Below, piece after piece: positions 47,185 through 57,856 of a stretch of 64,000 nucleotides of DNA. The notes below the pieces were generated by a model. It saw only the letters and a list, made by a program, of their open reading frames with translations. It was not told the DNA's origin and did no database searches. Position 1 is the first letter of the stretch; each line of letters opens with the position of its first letter. The stretch is from Mycetohabitans rhizoxinica HKI 454 (lineage in GTDB: Bacteria; Pseudomonadota; Gammaproteobacteria; Burkholderiales; Burkholderiaceae). Where the stretch lies: NCBI RefSeq assembly GCF_000198775.1, contig NC_014722.1:1991386-2055385 (forward strand), read 5' to 3'. The position numbers were made by a program, and so were the translations under genes.

Positions 47185-47977
47185 GATTCCATACCTCGCT
47201 GAATGGCAAACTGGCGAGATTGGGCGGCGGCACGCCGAAGCCGTCGGGATAGCCCACCTGCGCCAGATACAGGCCGTCCGGCATGAACGTCGGTGCCGCG
47301 TGCTTGCGCTCGCGAGCAGCCAGCACTTCGGCCATCCAACAGGCCGGGTGCCTGTGCCGTCCCACTGACACCAGGCAGCCCATGATGTTGCGCACCATGT
47401 GGTGTAGAAACGCATTCGCCCGAAAGCGCAAATGCACGAACGGCCCGTGCTCAACGATATCGATCGCGTACAAGTGCTTGACGGGCGTCTTCGCCTGGCA
47501 ATCGGACGAGCGAAACGACGAAAAATCGTGCTCGCCGATCAAATACCCGGCGGCCTCGCGCATCGCCTCGACGTCCAGCGGCGTATGAACCCACCCGGCG
47601 CGCCTCGCGAGCATCGGCGAGCGCACCGGATGCACATACAGCACATAGAAATACGTGCGCTCGAACGCCGCAAAGCGCGCGTGAAAAGTCGGCGGCACCG
47701 GCTTGGCCCACTGCACCGAGACACTGGGCGGCAAGAACGCGTTGACTCCGCGAACCCACGAAAATGCCGCCCGGTCAAGCAATGTATCGAAATGCACGAC
47801 TTGACCGAGTGCATGTACGCCCGTGTCGGTCCGGCCGGCGACGACAGTGGGCAGCGGCACTTGCGCGAACTGCTCCAGCGCACGCTCAAGCACGTTCTGG
47901 ACCGTATTGCCGTGCGGCTGCGCCTGCCAACCGCAGAACGCGGCGCCGTCATACTGGAGTCCCAGCGCGATGCGCAT
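47177..47977 (-). CDS. truA: tRNA pseudouridine(38-40) synthase
   Basis: 266 residues. It modifies U38-U40 in the tRNA anticodon stem-loop. The catalytic Asp is D51 in [26 protein letters not shown] and [17 protein letters not shown] are TruA signatures. ATG at 47977 is preferred; a TTG five codons earlier would overlap the fimV stop. The fimV-truA-trpF order is usual in this family. Confidence 0.95.
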   Translation of the reverse strand: MRIALGLQYDGAAFCGWQAQPHGNTVQNVLERALEQFAQVPLPTVVAGRTDTGVHALGQVVHFDTLLDRAAFSWVRGVNAFLPPSVSVQWAKPVPPTFHARFAAFERTYFYVLYVHPVRSPMLARRAGWVHTPLDVEAMREAAGYLIGEHDFSSFRSSDCQAKTPVKHLYAIDIVEHGPFVHLRFRANAFLHHMVRNIMGCLVSVGRHRHPACWMAEVLAARERKHAAPTFMPDGLYLAQVGYPDGFGVPPPNLASLPFSEVWNHD

Positions 47978-47988
47978 CGCCACCCTGC

Positions 47989-49935
47989 TCAAAGCGGCGC
48001 AAGCGCGGCGTGCAGCGCCCGCGCCTTTTCCAGCGTCGTCGGATCGTTCGACGCGATGACTTCGCTGACCAATGCGCGTGCACCCGCCGTATCGCCCAAC
48101 TTCATGGATTCGACGGCCAGATTGAGCTTGTGTCGGGCGATCGCGGCGAGTTCGTCCGGCGCCAGCGCGACGGACGGTTGCGCGGCCAGCGGCGGCAAAT
48201 CAAGGTCAAAATCGAGGTTCAATGCGCCGAAATGGGCGGCACCGAAGCGGGGCGGCGGCGCAACGGAGGGTGGCGGGGCCATCGGCGCGTCGCGCTCGAC
48301 GGCGGCGATCTGCGCATCGGCAATCGCCGCATCGTACACGCTCGACGTCGTGGACGGCAGCGGCGGCAGCGATAGCTCCAGCGATGCCAGCGCGGCAGCG
48401 GCGTGTGCCGGAAAGTCGGGCGCCAGCGGCGTGTGCCGCTCGCCGGCGTGCGTTGCGGTGACGGCCGGCGATTCGGCTGCGAAGGCGTCTAAAACAGCAT
48501 GCGATGACGGCGACGCAGCGTCCGGATCGTGCTCGACCATGTCGCCGCGCGACAATGCGTCGTGCGCTCCGGCGGTCGAAACGGTCCCGGACCGCAGACC
48601 GGCTTCGCCAGCCTCAACGGTCGGGCCTTCACGCGCCGTGTCGGCGGCATGCGTCTGTCCGGCGTCCAGACGATCGGATGCCTGTGCCTTGTCGCCCCCA
48701 CGGTGACTGGCCAGCAGCGATTCGTCGTCGCGCTCCCCCACGTCCTCGTGTGCGACGGGCACGACGTGCGCCCGCTCCTGCGCCCGCTCGCTGTCAATGG
48801 CGTCCGACGAGCGGCTAACCACCGGCGGCTCAGCATCCGACGTGGCATCCCCCCCCCGACCGGCATCGCGCGTCACCGCGGCAGCCACCGCCGTCGCCGC
48901 GACGCCCATGGCCGCCACGGCGACACCCGTAGCCGCCGTGCCGACGACGGCAGCTTGCAACGCCTCATCGCCGGCATGGGGTACCGTACCGTCAGACGAT
49001 TTAGACCCGGTTCGCATTGCAGAGGCACGATGCGGCAAGCCGCCATCCGGCGCACGAGCCGCGCCCGCTCGAGTCTCCTCGCGTGGGCCAACGCCCTGTG
49101 CACCACCCATATTGCCAGTAGCTGCCGCGCGCTGCCGTCGTCGCACCAGCGCGATCAGCAATCCCACCAGCAGGAACGCTAGTGCAGCGGCACCCGCCGC
49201 GATCGTTGGCGACAGACGTGGCGAAGCCCCCGTGCGGGCCGACGCGCGAGCCGTACCCTGGCTCGCCGCCACAGCAGTTGTCGAGACCACCCACGCCGCG
49301 GACGCGGACGGCGACGCCAATGCAACCGAGCCTGACTCCGGCACAATGGCTGCCACGCCCGCGGTCGCCGGCGTGCTCGCTTGATGTACCGGCACCCCCT
49401 CGGCTTGCGGCGCAGACGGCGTGGACGCGCCAGAGGTGACACCCAAGGTGACGCCAACGGAGGCACCCGAGGACGCGACGCCACCCGACGTGGCAATGCC
49501 CGGCGCGGCACTGTCCAGCGCCGCGGCGTGGGACGCGAGCGTCGGCAATGGTGCGCCGCTCATCCCCGTCGCAGTATTCGAAGGTTGCGGCGCGCGCTGG
49601 ATCGCGCCGTCGGGTACCTGGATCACCGCACCGATCTTCAAGCGGTCCGGATCGCGCCCCATAAACGCGCCGGGATTGGCCTTGAACAGCAGTGCCACCA
49701 TCCTGTCACGCATCGCCCGGTCGTTGGACTGGATCACCGCACTGGCTATGTCGTTTAGCGATTGGCCGGGCTTGACGACAAAACGATTGGAGCCTGCGCT
49801 ATCGGCAACCGATGCGCCGGCCGTGCCGGCCGCGCCGGTATTCGTTCCGGCTGCCGCCGCGCCCGGCGACGACACCGTAATCATTGCCGTCACCGCCACG
49901 GCGCCCACGCGCGCGCCCCATGCTCGAACCCTCAT
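47989..49935 (-). CDS. fimV: FimV/HubP-type polar and motility protein
   Basis: 648 residues. A signal peptide ends near AAAAG (residue ~30). A LysM-like peptidoglycan-binding domain covers about 51-108 ([20 protein letters not shown] ... GAVIQVP). A long Ala/Ser/Thr/Pro-rich stretch, a membrane helix at 245-265 and an acidic, low-complexity cytoplasmic region follow. The C-terminal FimV motif at ~600-648 is TPR-like ([20 protein letters not shown]). FimV organises cell poles and type IV pili in relatives. The start ATG has AGGAG 8 nt upstream. The central region is poorly conserved, as normal for the family. Confidence 0.85.
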   Translation of the reverse strand: MRVRAWGARVGAVAVTAMITVSSPGAAAAGTNTGAAGTAGASVADSAGSNRFVVKPGQSLNDIASAVIQSNDRAMRDRMVALLFKANPGAFMGRDPDRLKIGAVIQVPDGAIQRAPQPSNTATGMSGAPLPTLASHAAALDSAAPGIATSGGVASSGASVGVTLGVTSGASTPSAPQAEGVPVHQASTPATAGVAAIVPESGSVALASPSASAAWVVSTTAVAASQGTARASARTGASPRLSPTIAAGAAALAFLLVGLLIALVRRRQRAAATGNMGGAQGVGPREETRAGAARAPDGGLPHRASAMRTGSKSSDGTVPHAGDEALQAAVVGTAATGVAVAAMGVAATAVAAAVTRDAGRGGDATSDAEPPVVSRSSDAIDSERAQERAHVVPVAHEDVGERDDESLLASHRGGDKAQASDRLDAGQTHAADTAREGPTVEAGEAGLRSGTVSTAGAHDALSRGDMVEHDPDAASPSSHAVLDAFAAESPAVTATHAGERHTPLAPDFPAHAAAALASLELSLPPLPSTTSSVYDAAIADAQIAAVERDAPMAPPPSVAPPPRFGAAHFGALNLDFDLDLPPLAAQPSVALAPDELAAIARHKLNLAVESMKLGDTAGARALVSEVIASNDPTTLEKARALHAALAPL

Positions 49936-50045
49936 TAATACTCCTACATCGCCACGATGCGTGCTAACCTGGGCGCCGCCGTTGGCCTGTGCCGCACGCC
50001 GGCGCCGATTCTAGTTGGCTTTCGATCACAAAAGCCGCATCTTAA

Positions 50046-50085
50046 AACGAAAAAGGCGCCACGCAGCGCGCAACGCCCTTGTCTT
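50046..50085 (-). terminator. Probable intrinsic terminator after asd
   Basis: On the minus strand a GC-rich hairpin (AAGGGCG ... CGCC with inner GCGC pairs) is followed by TTTTTCGTTTT, 35-75 bp after the asd stop and upstream of fimV. It would separate the asd transcript from fimV. The rest of the 186-bp gap shows nothing further. Confidence 0.5.
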
Positions 50086-50121
50086 TCGCGCGCACGGGCG
50101 CGCGCGTTGCCCGCTGGCAGA

Positions 50122-51243
50122 TCAATGTTCAAGCAAAATGCGCAACATCCGGCGCAGCGGTTCGGCAGCGCCCCACAGCAACTGGTCGCCGACCGTGAAT
50201 GCCGATAGGTATTCGCCGCCCATCGCGAGCTTGCGCAACCGGCCGACCGGCACCGACAGCGTGCCGGTCACGTTGGCCGGCGATAGCGCGTGCATCGACG
50301 CGTCGCGCGCGTTCGGCACAACCTTCACCCAATCGTTCGCCGTCGCCAGCATCTGATGGATCTCGTCGAGCGGCACGTCCTGCTTCAGCTTGATCGTCAA
50401 TGCCTGCGAATGGCAACGCATTGCACCGATGCGCACGCACAATCCGTCGACCGGGATCGACCCCGGCTCGCCGACGGCTGGACGGCCGAGGATCTTGTTC
50501 GTCTCGGCACCGCCCTTCCATTCTTCCTTCGACATGCCGTTGCCCAGGTCCTTGTCGATCCATGGAATCAGCGAACCGGCCAGCGGCACGCCGAAATGCT
50601 GCGTCGGCATCGCGTCACTGTTCATTGCGGACAACACGCGGCGGTCGATGTCTAGGATGGACGACGCGGGATCGGTCAGTTGCGGCTCAACCGCGCCATG
50701 TAGCGTCCCCATCTGCGACAAAAGCTCGCGCATGTTTTGTGCGCCGGCCCCGGACGCGGCCTGATACGTCATCGCGGTCAGCCAGTCAACCAGGTCGTGC
50801 TGGAACAATCCGCCCAGCGCCATGAGCATCAAGCTCACGGTGCAATTCCCGCCGATGAAATCGCGCCCGCCACGCACCAGCGAATCACGGATCACGTCGA
50901 GATTGACCGGATCCAGGATGATCACCGCATCGTCCTTCATCCGCAGCGCGGAGGCCGCGTCGATCCAGTAGCCCTCCCAGCCGGCTGCGCGCAGCTTCGG
51001 ATAGACGTCGTTCGTATAATCACCACCCTGGCACGTGATGATCGCGTCGCAGCGCTTTAGCTCGTCGATAGCGAACGCGTCCTTGAGCTTCGTGTCCGTG
51101 TTCGCGAATGCCGGCGCCGCACCGCCCGCATTGCTGGTACTAAAGAAGACCGGTTCTATCAGGTCGAAATCGCGCTCCTGTTGCATGCGCTGCATCAGGA
51201 CGCTGCCGACCATGCCGCGCCAACCAACGAGACCTACGTTCAT
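50122..51243 (-). CDS. asd: Aspartate-semialdehyde dehydrogenase
   Basis: 373 residues. It reduces aspartyl phosphate to the semialdehyde, the branch point to Lys, Met, Thr and diaminopimelate. [19 protein letters not shown] is the NADP-binding start. The catalytic Cys is C134 in [17 protein letters not shown], and [16 protein letters not shown] holds the catalytic His. It has the length of the gamma/beta-proteobacterial type. It lies between leuB and fimV. Confidence 0.97.
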   Translation of the reverse strand: MNVGLVGWRGMVGSVLMQRMQQERDFDLIEPVFFSTSNAGGAAPAFANTDTKLKDAFAIDELKRCDAIITCQGGDYTNDVYPKLRAAGWEGYWIDAASALRMKDDAVIILDPVNLDVIRDSLVRGGRDFIGGNCTVSLMLMALGGLFQHDLVDWLTAMTYQAASGAGAQNMRELLSQMGTLHGAVEPQLTDPASSILDIDRRVLSAMNSDAMPTQHFGVPLAGSLIPWIDKDLGNGMSKEEWKGGAETNKILGRPAVGEPGSIPVDGLCVRIGAMRCHSQALTIKLKQDVPLDEIHQMLATANDWVKVVPNARDASMHALSPANVTGTLSVPVGRLRKLAMGGEYLSAFTVGDQLLWGAAEPLRRMLRILLEH

Positions 51244-51600
51244 GACTTACCTTTGGGATCGGTTCTTCCCCGCATCTGTCCCCAGTGTGGCCGCGCGGGG
51301 AAGATGAGGCGGACACGACTGGACACGATCAAGTTTTGATCGTTTTGCGGGTACGAATCATCGTCGTGCCAATAGGCGGCGTGCGATGCGCCGCGAGAAC
51401 GCGCACGGCCGTCCATTTCCGCTCGCGCGAACGCGCGCCGCGATCGTCACCGACAATCGCAGCAACCAGGCTCGTGGAACGGGGGGCTTGCATCATGTTG
51501 CGCAGTGTACACGAAATCGTAGCGCGATGGCGCCAAACCGACTCAAAAAGCGAACCGATTCAGCCACTTGCACCCCCTCGGACAAATCGCCTGGGCGGCG
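51244..51600. other. Intergenic region between leuB and asd
   Basis: About 357 bp with no supported gene. It holds a short perfect dyad (GATCAA-GTT-TTGATC, 51327-51341), about 85 bp upstream of the asd start. No clear terminator for leuB was found; a small GAA/TTC hairpin with a following GCTTTTT (minus strand, near 51550) is marginal. Confidence 0.4.
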
Positions 51601-52674
51601 TCAGCGTGCCAGCGCCGCGATGACCGCATCACCCATTTCGCGCGTGCCGACTTGCTTGCAGCCCGGCGTAACGATGTCCGGCGTGCGATAGCCTTGCGCG
51701 AGCACACGCTTGACCGCGTTCTCGATCCGGTCCGCCTGTTCGGCGCGTCCAAGCGAGTAGCGCAACATCATCGCAGCCGATAGAATCGTCGCGAGCGGAT
51801 TAGCCACGCCCTTACCCGCGATATCCGGCGCCGAGCCGTGCGACGGCTCATACAGGCCCTTGTTGTTCACGTCGAGCGACGCGGAGGGCAGCATCCCGAT
51901 CGAGCCAGTCAGCATCGCCGCTTCGTCGGATAGGATATCGCCGAACATGTTGCCCGTGACGACCACGTCAAATGCTTTGGGCGCCTTCACCAGTTGCATC
52001 GCCGCGTTGTCGACATACATATGCGATAGTTCGACATCCGGATAGTCGCGCGCCACGTCGATTATGACGTCCTTCCACAGTTGCGACGTTTCCAGTACGT
52101 TGGCTTTATCGACCGAAGTCAACCGCTTCGCGCGCTTTTGCGCGGCTTGGAAGGCCACGTGCGCGATCCGTCGCACCTCCGGCTCCGCATAGCGCATCGT
52201 GTCGAAACCCTCGCGGCTACCGTGGAACGGGCCGTCCGGCGCGTCGCGCAAGCCGCGCGGCTGGCCGAAGTAGATGTCGCCGTTCAGTTCGCGCACGATC
52301 AGGATGTCCAGTCCGGACACGATCTCCGGCTTCAGCGATGACGCGCCGGTCAACTCTGGATAGCAGATCGCCGGGCGAAAGTTCGCAAACAACTGCAAGT
52401 GCTTACGCAAGCCAAGGATCGCCTGCTCCGGGCGCAACGCGCGCTCGAGCTGGTCGTATTTCCAATCGCCGACCGCGCCGAATAAAATCGCGTCTGCGTG
52501 CCTGGCCAGCGCCAGCGTGGCGTCCGGCAACGGATGCCCGCTTGCCTCGTAGCCGGCGCCCCCGACCGGTGCCTGCTCCAGTTCAAAGCGCTCGTCGAGC
52601 GCATTCAGGACTTTTACCGCCTCGGTGACGATTTCCGGGCCAATCCCGTCGCCCGGCAACACGGCAATCTTCAT
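51601..52674 (-). CDS. leuB: 3-isopropylmalate dehydrogenase
   Basis: 357 residues, NAD-dependent oxidative decarboxylation of 3-isopropylmalate in leucine synthesis. [16 protein letters not shown] is the canonical start, so ATG 52674 is preferred to the ATG three codons upstream. [15 protein letters not shown], the metal Asp motif [11 protein letters not shown], and [18 protein letters not shown] are family signatures. It is 58 bp downstream of leuD. Confidence 0.97.
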   Translation of the reverse strand: MKIAVLPGDGIGPEIVTEAVKVLNALDERFELEQAPVGGAGYEASGHPLPDATLALARHADAILFGAVGDWKYDQLERALRPEQAILGLRKHLQLFANFRPAICYPELTGASSLKPEIVSGLDILIVRELNGDIYFGQPRGLRDAPDGPFHGSREGFDTMRYAEPEVRRIAHVAFQAAQKRAKRLTSVDKANVLETSQLWKDVIIDVARDYPDVELSHMYVDNAAMQLVKAPKAFDVVVTGNMFGDILSDEAAMLTGSIGMLPSASLDVNNKGLYEPSHGSAPDIAGKGVANPLATILSAAMMLRYSLGRAEQADRIENAVKRVLAQGYRTPDIVTPGCKQVGTREMGDAVIAALAR

Positions 52675-52732
52675 ACGTTCCATTCCAAAAACATTGAATC
52701 GAAAGGCGCGACGCGCGGCAATGCGCGCCGCC

Positions 52733-53386
52733 TCAACCGACGAGACGATTGTTCAGCCACGGTTGACGGGCCAGCCGCTCGGCCTCGAACTGACGAATCC
52801 GCTCGGCATGGCGCAACGTCAGACCGATGTCGTCGAACCCGTTGAGCAGACAGTATTTGCGAAACGGCGCGATGTCGAATTCGAACGCGTGGGCGCCATC
52901 CACGGTGCGCACCTGCTGCTGCTCCAGGTCGATCGTCAGCTGGAAGCCGTTGAATGCGGCCGTGTCGTTGAACAGTCGGTGCACATCGGCGCCGCGCAAC
53001 ACGATCGGCAGCAAGCCGTTCTTGAAGCAGTTGTTGAAGAAGATGTCTGCAAAGCTGGGCGCGATGATCGCCCGGAAGCCATACTGCTGCAATGCCCACG
53101 GCGCATGCTCGCGTGAGCTACCGCAGCCGAAGTTCTGGCGGGCAAGCAGGATCGAGGCGCCCTGGTAGCGCGGCTGGTTCAGCACGAAATCCGGGTTCAG
53201 CGGCCGCGTCGAGCAATCCTGGCCCGGCTCCCCATGGTCCAGGTAGCGCCACTCGTCAAACAGATTGGGTCCGAAGCCCGTACGCTTGATTGACTTCAGG
53301 AACTGCTTCGGAATGATGGCATCGGTGTCGACATTCTCGCGATCGAGCGGTGCGACGATACCGGTATGAACGACAAATTTTTCCAT
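52733..53386 (-). CDS. leuD: 3-isopropylmalate dehydratase small subunit
   Basis: 217 residues, swivel domain of isopropylmalate isomerase with Leu[36 protein letters not shown] and [14 protein letters not shown] are LeuD motifs. ATG at 53386 is chosen from the N-terminal match; the frame is open 61 codons further through the intergenic gap. The entericidin-like gene lies 94 bp upstream. Confidence 0.97.
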   Translation of the reverse strand: MEKFVVHTGIVAPLDRENVDTDAIIPKQFLKSIKRTGFGPNLFDEWRYLDHGEPGQDCSTRPLNPDFVLNQPRYQGASILLARQNFGCGSSREHAPWALQQYGFRAIIAPSFADIFFNNCFKNGLLPIVLRGADVHRLFNDTAAFNGFQLTIDLEQQQVRTVDGAHAFEFDIAPFRKYCLLNGFDDIGLTLRHAERIRQFEAERLARQPWLNNRLVG

Positions 53387-53480
53387 GACTTCCTCGAACG
53401 TGATCGAGTCCTGATCGGACCCGGTCGGGCCCGCCGTCGCGGGCCGTGTGCGCAACCCGTGACCTGCAGCGAGACCCGCG

Positions 53481-53621
53481 TTACTGCGCGGCCTTCTTGA
53501 TCGCCGCACCGGCCTCGCGCATGTCCTGCCCGAAACCCGACACGGTGTTGCATCCGGCGATCGCGGCACAGCCCAGCACCACCGCGGTCACTGCGAGCCA
53601 CCCGATGAATACGCGCTTCAT
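53481..53621 (-). CDS. Entericidin-like small lipoprotein
   Basis: 46 residues: basic start MKRVFIGW, hydrophobic core and a lipobox (AIAGC, or less likely VLGC), then a short mature part [20 protein letters not shown]. This is the entericidin A/B pattern of small membrane lipoproteins, proposed to act in stress-related lysis in E. coli. It lies between leuC and leuD (21 bp after leuC) in the same direction, so it would be expressed with leucine genes. The arrangement recurs, to my memory, in other Burkholderia. Function here is unknown. Confidence 0.85.
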   Translation of the reverse strand: MKRVFIGWLAVTAVVLGCAAIAGCNTVSGFGQDMREAGAAIKKAAQ

Positions 53622-53642
53622 TCTTATGCTTGCCCCGTCGCG

Positions 53643-55052
53643 TCAGGCCAAACGACGTACGTCGACAAAATGACCTTCGATGGCCGCCGCAGCCGCCATC
53701 GCCGGGCTGACCAGGTGCGTGCGTCCACCGTTGCCCTGTCGCCCCTCGAAATTGCGATTCGACGTCGATGCGCAGCGCTCGCCCGGCTCGAGCCGGTCCG
53801 CGTTCATCGCCAGGCACATCGAGCACCCCGGCTCGCGCCATTCGAACCCGGCGTCCTTGAATACCTTGTCGAGCCCCTCGCGTTCGGCCTGCGCCTTCAC
53901 GAGCCCGGAGCCCGGCACGACCAGTGCCAGCCGGATGTTTGGCGCAATGCGCCGCCCGAGCTGGCGCACCATGTGCGCGGCCGCGCGCAGATCCTCGATC
54001 CGCGCATTCGTGCAGGAGCCGATGAAGACCTTGTCGGGCTGGATCGCCTGAATCGGCGTATCGGGCTCCAACGCCATGTACTGGAGCGCACGCTCCATCG
54101 CATCGCGCTTGACCGGATCCTTCTCACGCCCCGGGTCCGGCACCCGTGCGTCGATCGAGGTGACCATCTCCGGCGACGTACCCCATGTCACTTGCGGCAC
54201 GATCTGCGCGGCATCCAGTTCGACGACGCGCTCGAAGTACGCGCCTTCATCGGAGCGGAACGTGCGCCAATACTGCGCGGCCTGCTCGAACTCGGCCCCC
54301 TTCGGCGAGAACGGCCGCTCGCGCAGATAGTCGATTGTTGTGTCATCGACCGCCACCATCCCAGCACGCGCGCCGGCCTCGATGGCCATGTTGCACACGG
54401 TCATGCGACCTTCCATCGACAGCGCACGGATCGTCGAGCCGCCAAATTCAATCGCGTAACCAGTGCCGCCCGCCGTGCCGATGCGCCCGATGATCGCAAG
54501 TACGATGTCTTTGGCCGTGCATCCGCGCGGCAACACGCCATCGACTTGGATCAACATGTTCTTGCTTTTTTTCTGCAACAACGTCTGCGTGGCGAGCACG
54601 TGCTCGACCTCGGACGTGCCGATGCCGTGCGCGAGCGCGCCAAACGCGCCGTGCGTCGACGTGTGGGAATCGCCGCACACGATCGTCATGCCGGGCAACG
54701 TCGCGCCCTGCTCCGGGCCAATGATGTGAACGATGCCCTGCCGCTGGTCGTTCATCTTAAATTGCGTGATGCCATAGGCGTCACAGTTGGCGTCCAGCGT
54801 ATCGACCTGCAGCTTGGACACTGGATCGACGATGCCGTGGCTGCGGTCGGTGGTCGGCACGTTGTGGTCCGACACCGCCAGGTTCGCGCTGATGCGCCAC
54901 ACCGGTCGCTGCGCGAGCTTTAGGCCTTCGAATGCCTGTGGCGAAGTCACCTCGTGCAACAGGTGCCGGTCGATATAGAGCAGCGTGGTGCCGTCTTCCT
55001 CGGTATGGACGACGTGCGAATCCCACAGTTTGTCATACAGGGTCTGGGGCAT
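53643..55052 (-). CDS. leuC: 3-isopropylmalate dehydratase large subunit
   Basis: 469 residues. Aconitase-family Fe-S enzyme that isomerises 2- to 3-isopropylmalate with LeuD. Cluster Cys are in [13 protein letters not shown] and [31 protein letters not shown] is a family signature. ATG at 55052 ([15 protein letters not shown]) is chosen; upstream in-frame sequence has no similarity. It heads the leuC-entericidin-leuD-leuB group. Confidence 0.97.
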   Translation of the reverse strand: MPQTLYDKLWDSHVVHTEEDGTTLLYIDRHLLHEVTSPQAFEGLKLAQRPVWRISANLAVSDHNVPTTDRSHGIVDPVSKLQVDTLDANCDAYGITQFKMNDQRQGIVHIIGPEQGATLPGMTIVCGDSHTSTHGAFGALAHGIGTSEVEHVLATQTLLQKKSKNMLIQVDGVLPRGCTAKDIVLAIIGRIGTAGGTGYAIEFGGSTIRALSMEGRMTVCNMAIEAGARAGMVAVDDTTIDYLRERPFSPKGAEFEQAAQYWRTFRSDEGAYFERVVELDAAQIVPQVTWGTSPEMVTSIDARVPDPGREKDPVKRDAMERALQYMALEPDTPIQAIQPDKVFIGSCTNARIEDLRAAAHMVRQLGRRIAPNIRLALVVPGSGLVKAQAEREGLDKVFKDAGFEWREPGCSMCLAMNADRLEPGERCASTSNRNFEGRQGNGGRTHLVSPAMAAAAAIEGHFVDVRRLA

Positions 55053-55170
55053 GGCGTTCAGTCTCGGGTCAGTGCTGGACCGTGGTATTGAAGGGACACC
55101 GTAGGTCGATGTTGCGTTGGTCCACGCACCGATTATGCCAGCAGCACGGGGCGATTCGCTACCCAATTGA

Positions 55171-55198
55171 TAAAAAACTCTATTAAAAACATAGAGTT
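55171..55198 (-). promoter_or_regulatory. AT-rich perfect inverted repeat upstream of leuC
   Basis: Arms AACTCTAT / ATAGAGTT (8 bp) are separated by a 7-nt spacer, about 120-145 bp upstream of the leuC start in an otherwise GC-rich genome. Read on the minus strand the second arm runs into TTTT, so it could be a terminator for read-through from gltA. Equally it could be a regulator site for leuC (LysR-like dimension). The two roles are not separable from sequence. Confidence 0.45.
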
Positions 55199-55302
55199 AT
55201 GGTGGTATTCGCAATACCTGGATAAATACTGCCAGCATCATTGGCACACCCGAACAGCGTGTCTCGTGCGCTGTCCCGTGCGCCCAGCGCGGGAAAAGCA
55301 TA

Positions 55303-55337
55303 CGGGCCAGAGACGCCTGCCCGGCATCTCTGGCCCG
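55303..55337 (-). terminator. Intrinsic-type terminator after gltA
   Basis: A perfect 11-bp stem (CGGGCCAGAGA / TCTCTGGCCCG) with a 13-nt loop is followed on the minus strand by TATGCTTTTC. It sits 154 bp past the gltA stop. The stem is strong and the T-tract imperfect. Confidence 0.6.
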
Positions 55338-55370
55338 CTCTGTCCTTGGCCTAATCGACGTTGACGGTCG

Positions 55371-55439
55371 GTTCACGCAGACCGGTAGTTCCGCAAACTG
55401 CCGATTCACACCAGACTGCTGGTTCATACAGACCGCCGG
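55371..55439. repeat. Degenerate short tandem repeats
   Basis: Four adjacent units of 16-18 nt share the pattern GTTCAyrCAGACCG (55371, 55388, 55404, 55422). They lie between the gltA stop and its terminator, in the 3' untranslated region. Similarity between units is moderate. Confidence 0.45.
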
Positions 55440-55490
55440 CGGCGCGCCGCGTGCCGCCGACTCTGACGGACGCAACGCACAGATCTGCTC

Positions 55491-56792
55491 TTACCGTTTG
55501 TCGATCGGCTTGGCCTCGCGCGGCGTATGACCGATGAACAATTGACGCGGACGACCGATTTTTTGCTCCGGCTCCGAGATCATCTCGCTCCACTGCGCGA
55601 TCCAGCCTACCGTGCGGGCCATCGCGAAAACACATGTGAACATCGACGTCGGAATACCGAGCGCGCGCTGCACGATGCCGGAATAGAAGTCCACGTTCGG
55701 ATACAGCTTGCGCGAGACGAAATACTCGTCCTCGAGTGCGATTTTCTCCAGCTCCATTGCCAACTTAAACAGCGGATCGTCGTGCAAACCAAGCTCGTTG
55801 AGCACTTCGTGGCACGTCTCGCGCATTAGCTTCGCGCGCGGATCGTAGTTCTTGTACACGCGATGGCCAAACCCCATCAGCTTGACGCCGGAGTTCTTAT
55901 CCTTGACTTGCTTGATGAACTCGGGAATCCTATCCGACGAGCCGATTTCCTCGAGCATGTTCAGCGCCGCCTCATTGGCGCCGCCGTGTGCCGGCCCCCA
56001 CAGACACGCAATACCGGCGGCGATACACGCGAACGGGTTCGCGCCGGACGAGCCGGCCAGCCGCACGGTCGACGTCGATGCGTTTTGCTCATGGTCCGCG
56101 TGCAGGATTAGAATGCGGTCGAGCGCGCGCACCAGCACGTCGTTGATCACATATTCCTCGCACGGGTTCGCGAACATCATGCGCATGAAGTTCGCGCTGT
56201 ACGACAGGTCATTACGCGGATAGACGAACGGCTGACCGATGCTGTACTTGTAGGCCATCGCAACGAGCGTCGGCAGCTTCGCGATCATCCGGATCGCCGA
56301 TACGTCACGATGACGCGGATCGTTGATGTTCAGCGAATCGTGGTAGAACGCCGACAGCGCACCAACCGCCGCCGTCAGGATAGCCATCGGATGCGCATCA
56401 CGGCGAAAGCCTCGGAAGAAGAACTGCATCTGCTCGTGGACCATCGTGTGCTTGGCCACGGTGTCGACAAATTCCTTCTTCTGCTGTTTGTTCGGCAAAT
56501 CGCCCTTGAGCAGCACATAACAAGTCTCGAGGAAGTCTGCATTCTGCGCCAGCTCGTCGATCGGATAGCCGCGGTACAGCAGCTCACCCTTGTCGCCATC
56601 GATGTAGGTGATCGAGGAGTTGCACGACGCAGTGGACATGAACCCCGGGTCATACGTGAATTTGCCGGTCTGGCCGTACAGCTTGCGGATGTCGATCGCA
56701 TCGGGCCCCATCGTGCCCTTGTAGATCGGCAGTTCGACACTCGGCGAATTGTCGCTGAACGATAGCGTGGCTTTAACGTCTGACGGGGTCAT
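55491..56792 (-). CDS. gltA: Citrate synthase
   Basis: 433 residues, type II hexameric citrate synthase joining oxaloacetate and acetyl-CoA. Catalytic His motifs are [15 protein letters not shown] and [40 protein letters not shown] is also diagnostic. It is the last gene of sdhCDAB-sdhE-gltA, 51 bp after sdhE. Confidence 0.97.
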   Translation of the reverse strand: MTPSDVKATLSFSDNSPSVELPIYKGTMGPDAIDIRKLYGQTGKFTYDPGFMSTASCNSSITYIDGDKGELLYRGYPIDELAQNADFLETCYVLLKGDLPNKQQKKEFVDTVAKHTMVHEQMQFFFRGFRRDAHPMAILTAAVGALSAFYHDSLNINDPRHRDVSAIRMIAKLPTLVAMAYKYSIGQPFVYPRNDLSYSANFMRMMFANPCEEYVINDVLVRALDRILILHADHEQNASTSTVRLAGSSGANPFACIAAGIACLWGPAHGGANEAALNMLEEIGSSDRIPEFIKQVKDKNSGVKLMGFGHRVYKNYDPRAKLMRETCHEVLNELGLHDDPLFKLAMELEKIALEDEYFVSRKLYPNVDFYSGIVQRALGIPTSMFTCVFAMARTVGWIAQWSEMISEPEQKIGRPRQLFIGHTPREAKPIDKR

Positions 56793-56843
56793 GGCACATC
56801 CTCAATCGTGGTATAGGAAACAATTTGCGATATGACGCACGAA

Positions 56844-57113
56844 TCACACCGTGCGCAGCCAACCCAGTACGCGCGCCACATCGGGTGTCGCAAGGGGTGC
56901 AGCGGGTTCGCTGCGCGAGAGCAATAGGTCCATCAGCTCGTTGTCGGATAGCTCCAGCAGTTGCGTAAGCGCGCCAACGTCCGCATCGCTGAGTTCATGT
57001 TCATATCGGCTGAAAAAACGCTCGAAAATCAGATCGTTTTCCAGCAGGCCGCGTCGCGCGCGCCAGCGCAGCCGCGCGCGACGAGTAGGGTCGGACTGAT
57101 GAGAGGATGACAC
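56844..57113 (-). CDS. sdhE: FAD assembly factor SdhE
   Basis: 89 residues of the SdhE/YgfY family. It promotes covalent FAD attachment to SdhA. The essential RGxxE motif is seen as RRGLLENDLIFERFF. The C-terminus LGWLRTV is basic and typical. It lies 7 bp after sdhB, in the operon whose flavoprotein it serves. Confidence 0.93.
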   Translation of the reverse strand: MSSSHQSDPTRRARLRWRARRGLLENDLIFERFFSRYEHELSDADVGALTQLLELSDNELMDLLLSRSEPAAPLATPDVARVLGWLRTV

Positions 57114-57120
57114 GTCAGCC

Positions 57121-57826
57121 TCAAACCGCCCGGCGCACCATCAGTTCCTTGATCTTGCCGATCGCCTTCGTCGGATTGAGCCCCTTCGGGCACACATCGA
57201 CGCAGTTCATGATCGTGTGGCAACGGAACAGACGATACGGGTCTTCCAGGTTGTCTAGCCGCTCGCCGGTCGCCTGATCACGACTATCGGCGATGAATCG
57301 GTACGCTTGCAACAAGCCCGCCGGGCCGACGAACTTGTCCGGGTTCCACCAAAAGCTGGGGCAAGACGTCGAGCAGCTCGCGCACAGGATGCACTCGTAC
57401 AGGCCGTCAAGCTCGTCACGCTCCTCAGGCGACTGCAACCGCTCCTTCTCCGGCGGCGGCGTGTCGTTGATTCAGGTACGGCTTGATCGAGTGATACTGG
57501 TTGAAGAACTGCGTGAAGTCGCAAATCAGGTCGCGCACCACCGGCAGCCCCGGCAACGGACGCAGCACGATCTTATGCGGCAGATCGTTCAGGTTCGTCA
57601 GGCACGCCAGCCCGTTCTTGCCGTTGATGTTCATCGCATCCGAACCACACACGCCTTCGCGACACGAGCGGCGGAACGAGATCGTCTCGTCGACGGCCTT
57701 GAGCTTGACCAGCGCGTCGAGCAGCATCCGGTCATGCGAGTCGAGCTCGATCTCGTACGTCTGCATGCGCGGCGCGGCGTCCTTATCCGGATCGTAGCGG
57801 TAAATTTCAAAAATACGTTTTGCCAT
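57121..57826 (-). pseudogene. sdhB: Succinate dehydrogenase iron-sulfur subunit, frameshifted
   Basis: The N-terminal part (57425-57826) holds the 2Fe-2S cysteines in RRSCREGVCGSDAMNINGKN and the motif SIKPYL. Its frame then ends wrongly as [10 protein letters not shown]. The C-terminal part (57121-57438, other frame) carries [16 protein letters not shown] and CVDVCPKGL for the 4Fe-4S and 3Fe-4S clusters. One extra T at about 57471 explains the break: its removal gives the normal [20 protein letters not shown] and a ~234-residue SdhB. All other residues look intact, and the gene is needed for complex II, so a sequence error is likely. A real lesion would disable the TCA cycle at this step. 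Confidence 0.9.
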
Positions 57827-57856
57827 GTTCGTTTCCTTTGACTTGCTGCGCGTCGC

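Noticed and set aside
47432..48706. 424-codon plus-strand ORF across truA and fimV
   Set aside because: Antisense to two recognised genes; composition Arg/Ala-rich without motifs.
51327..51341. GATCAA-GTT-TTGATC dyad upstream of asd
   Set aside because: Short arms containing the common GATC; no context to assign function.
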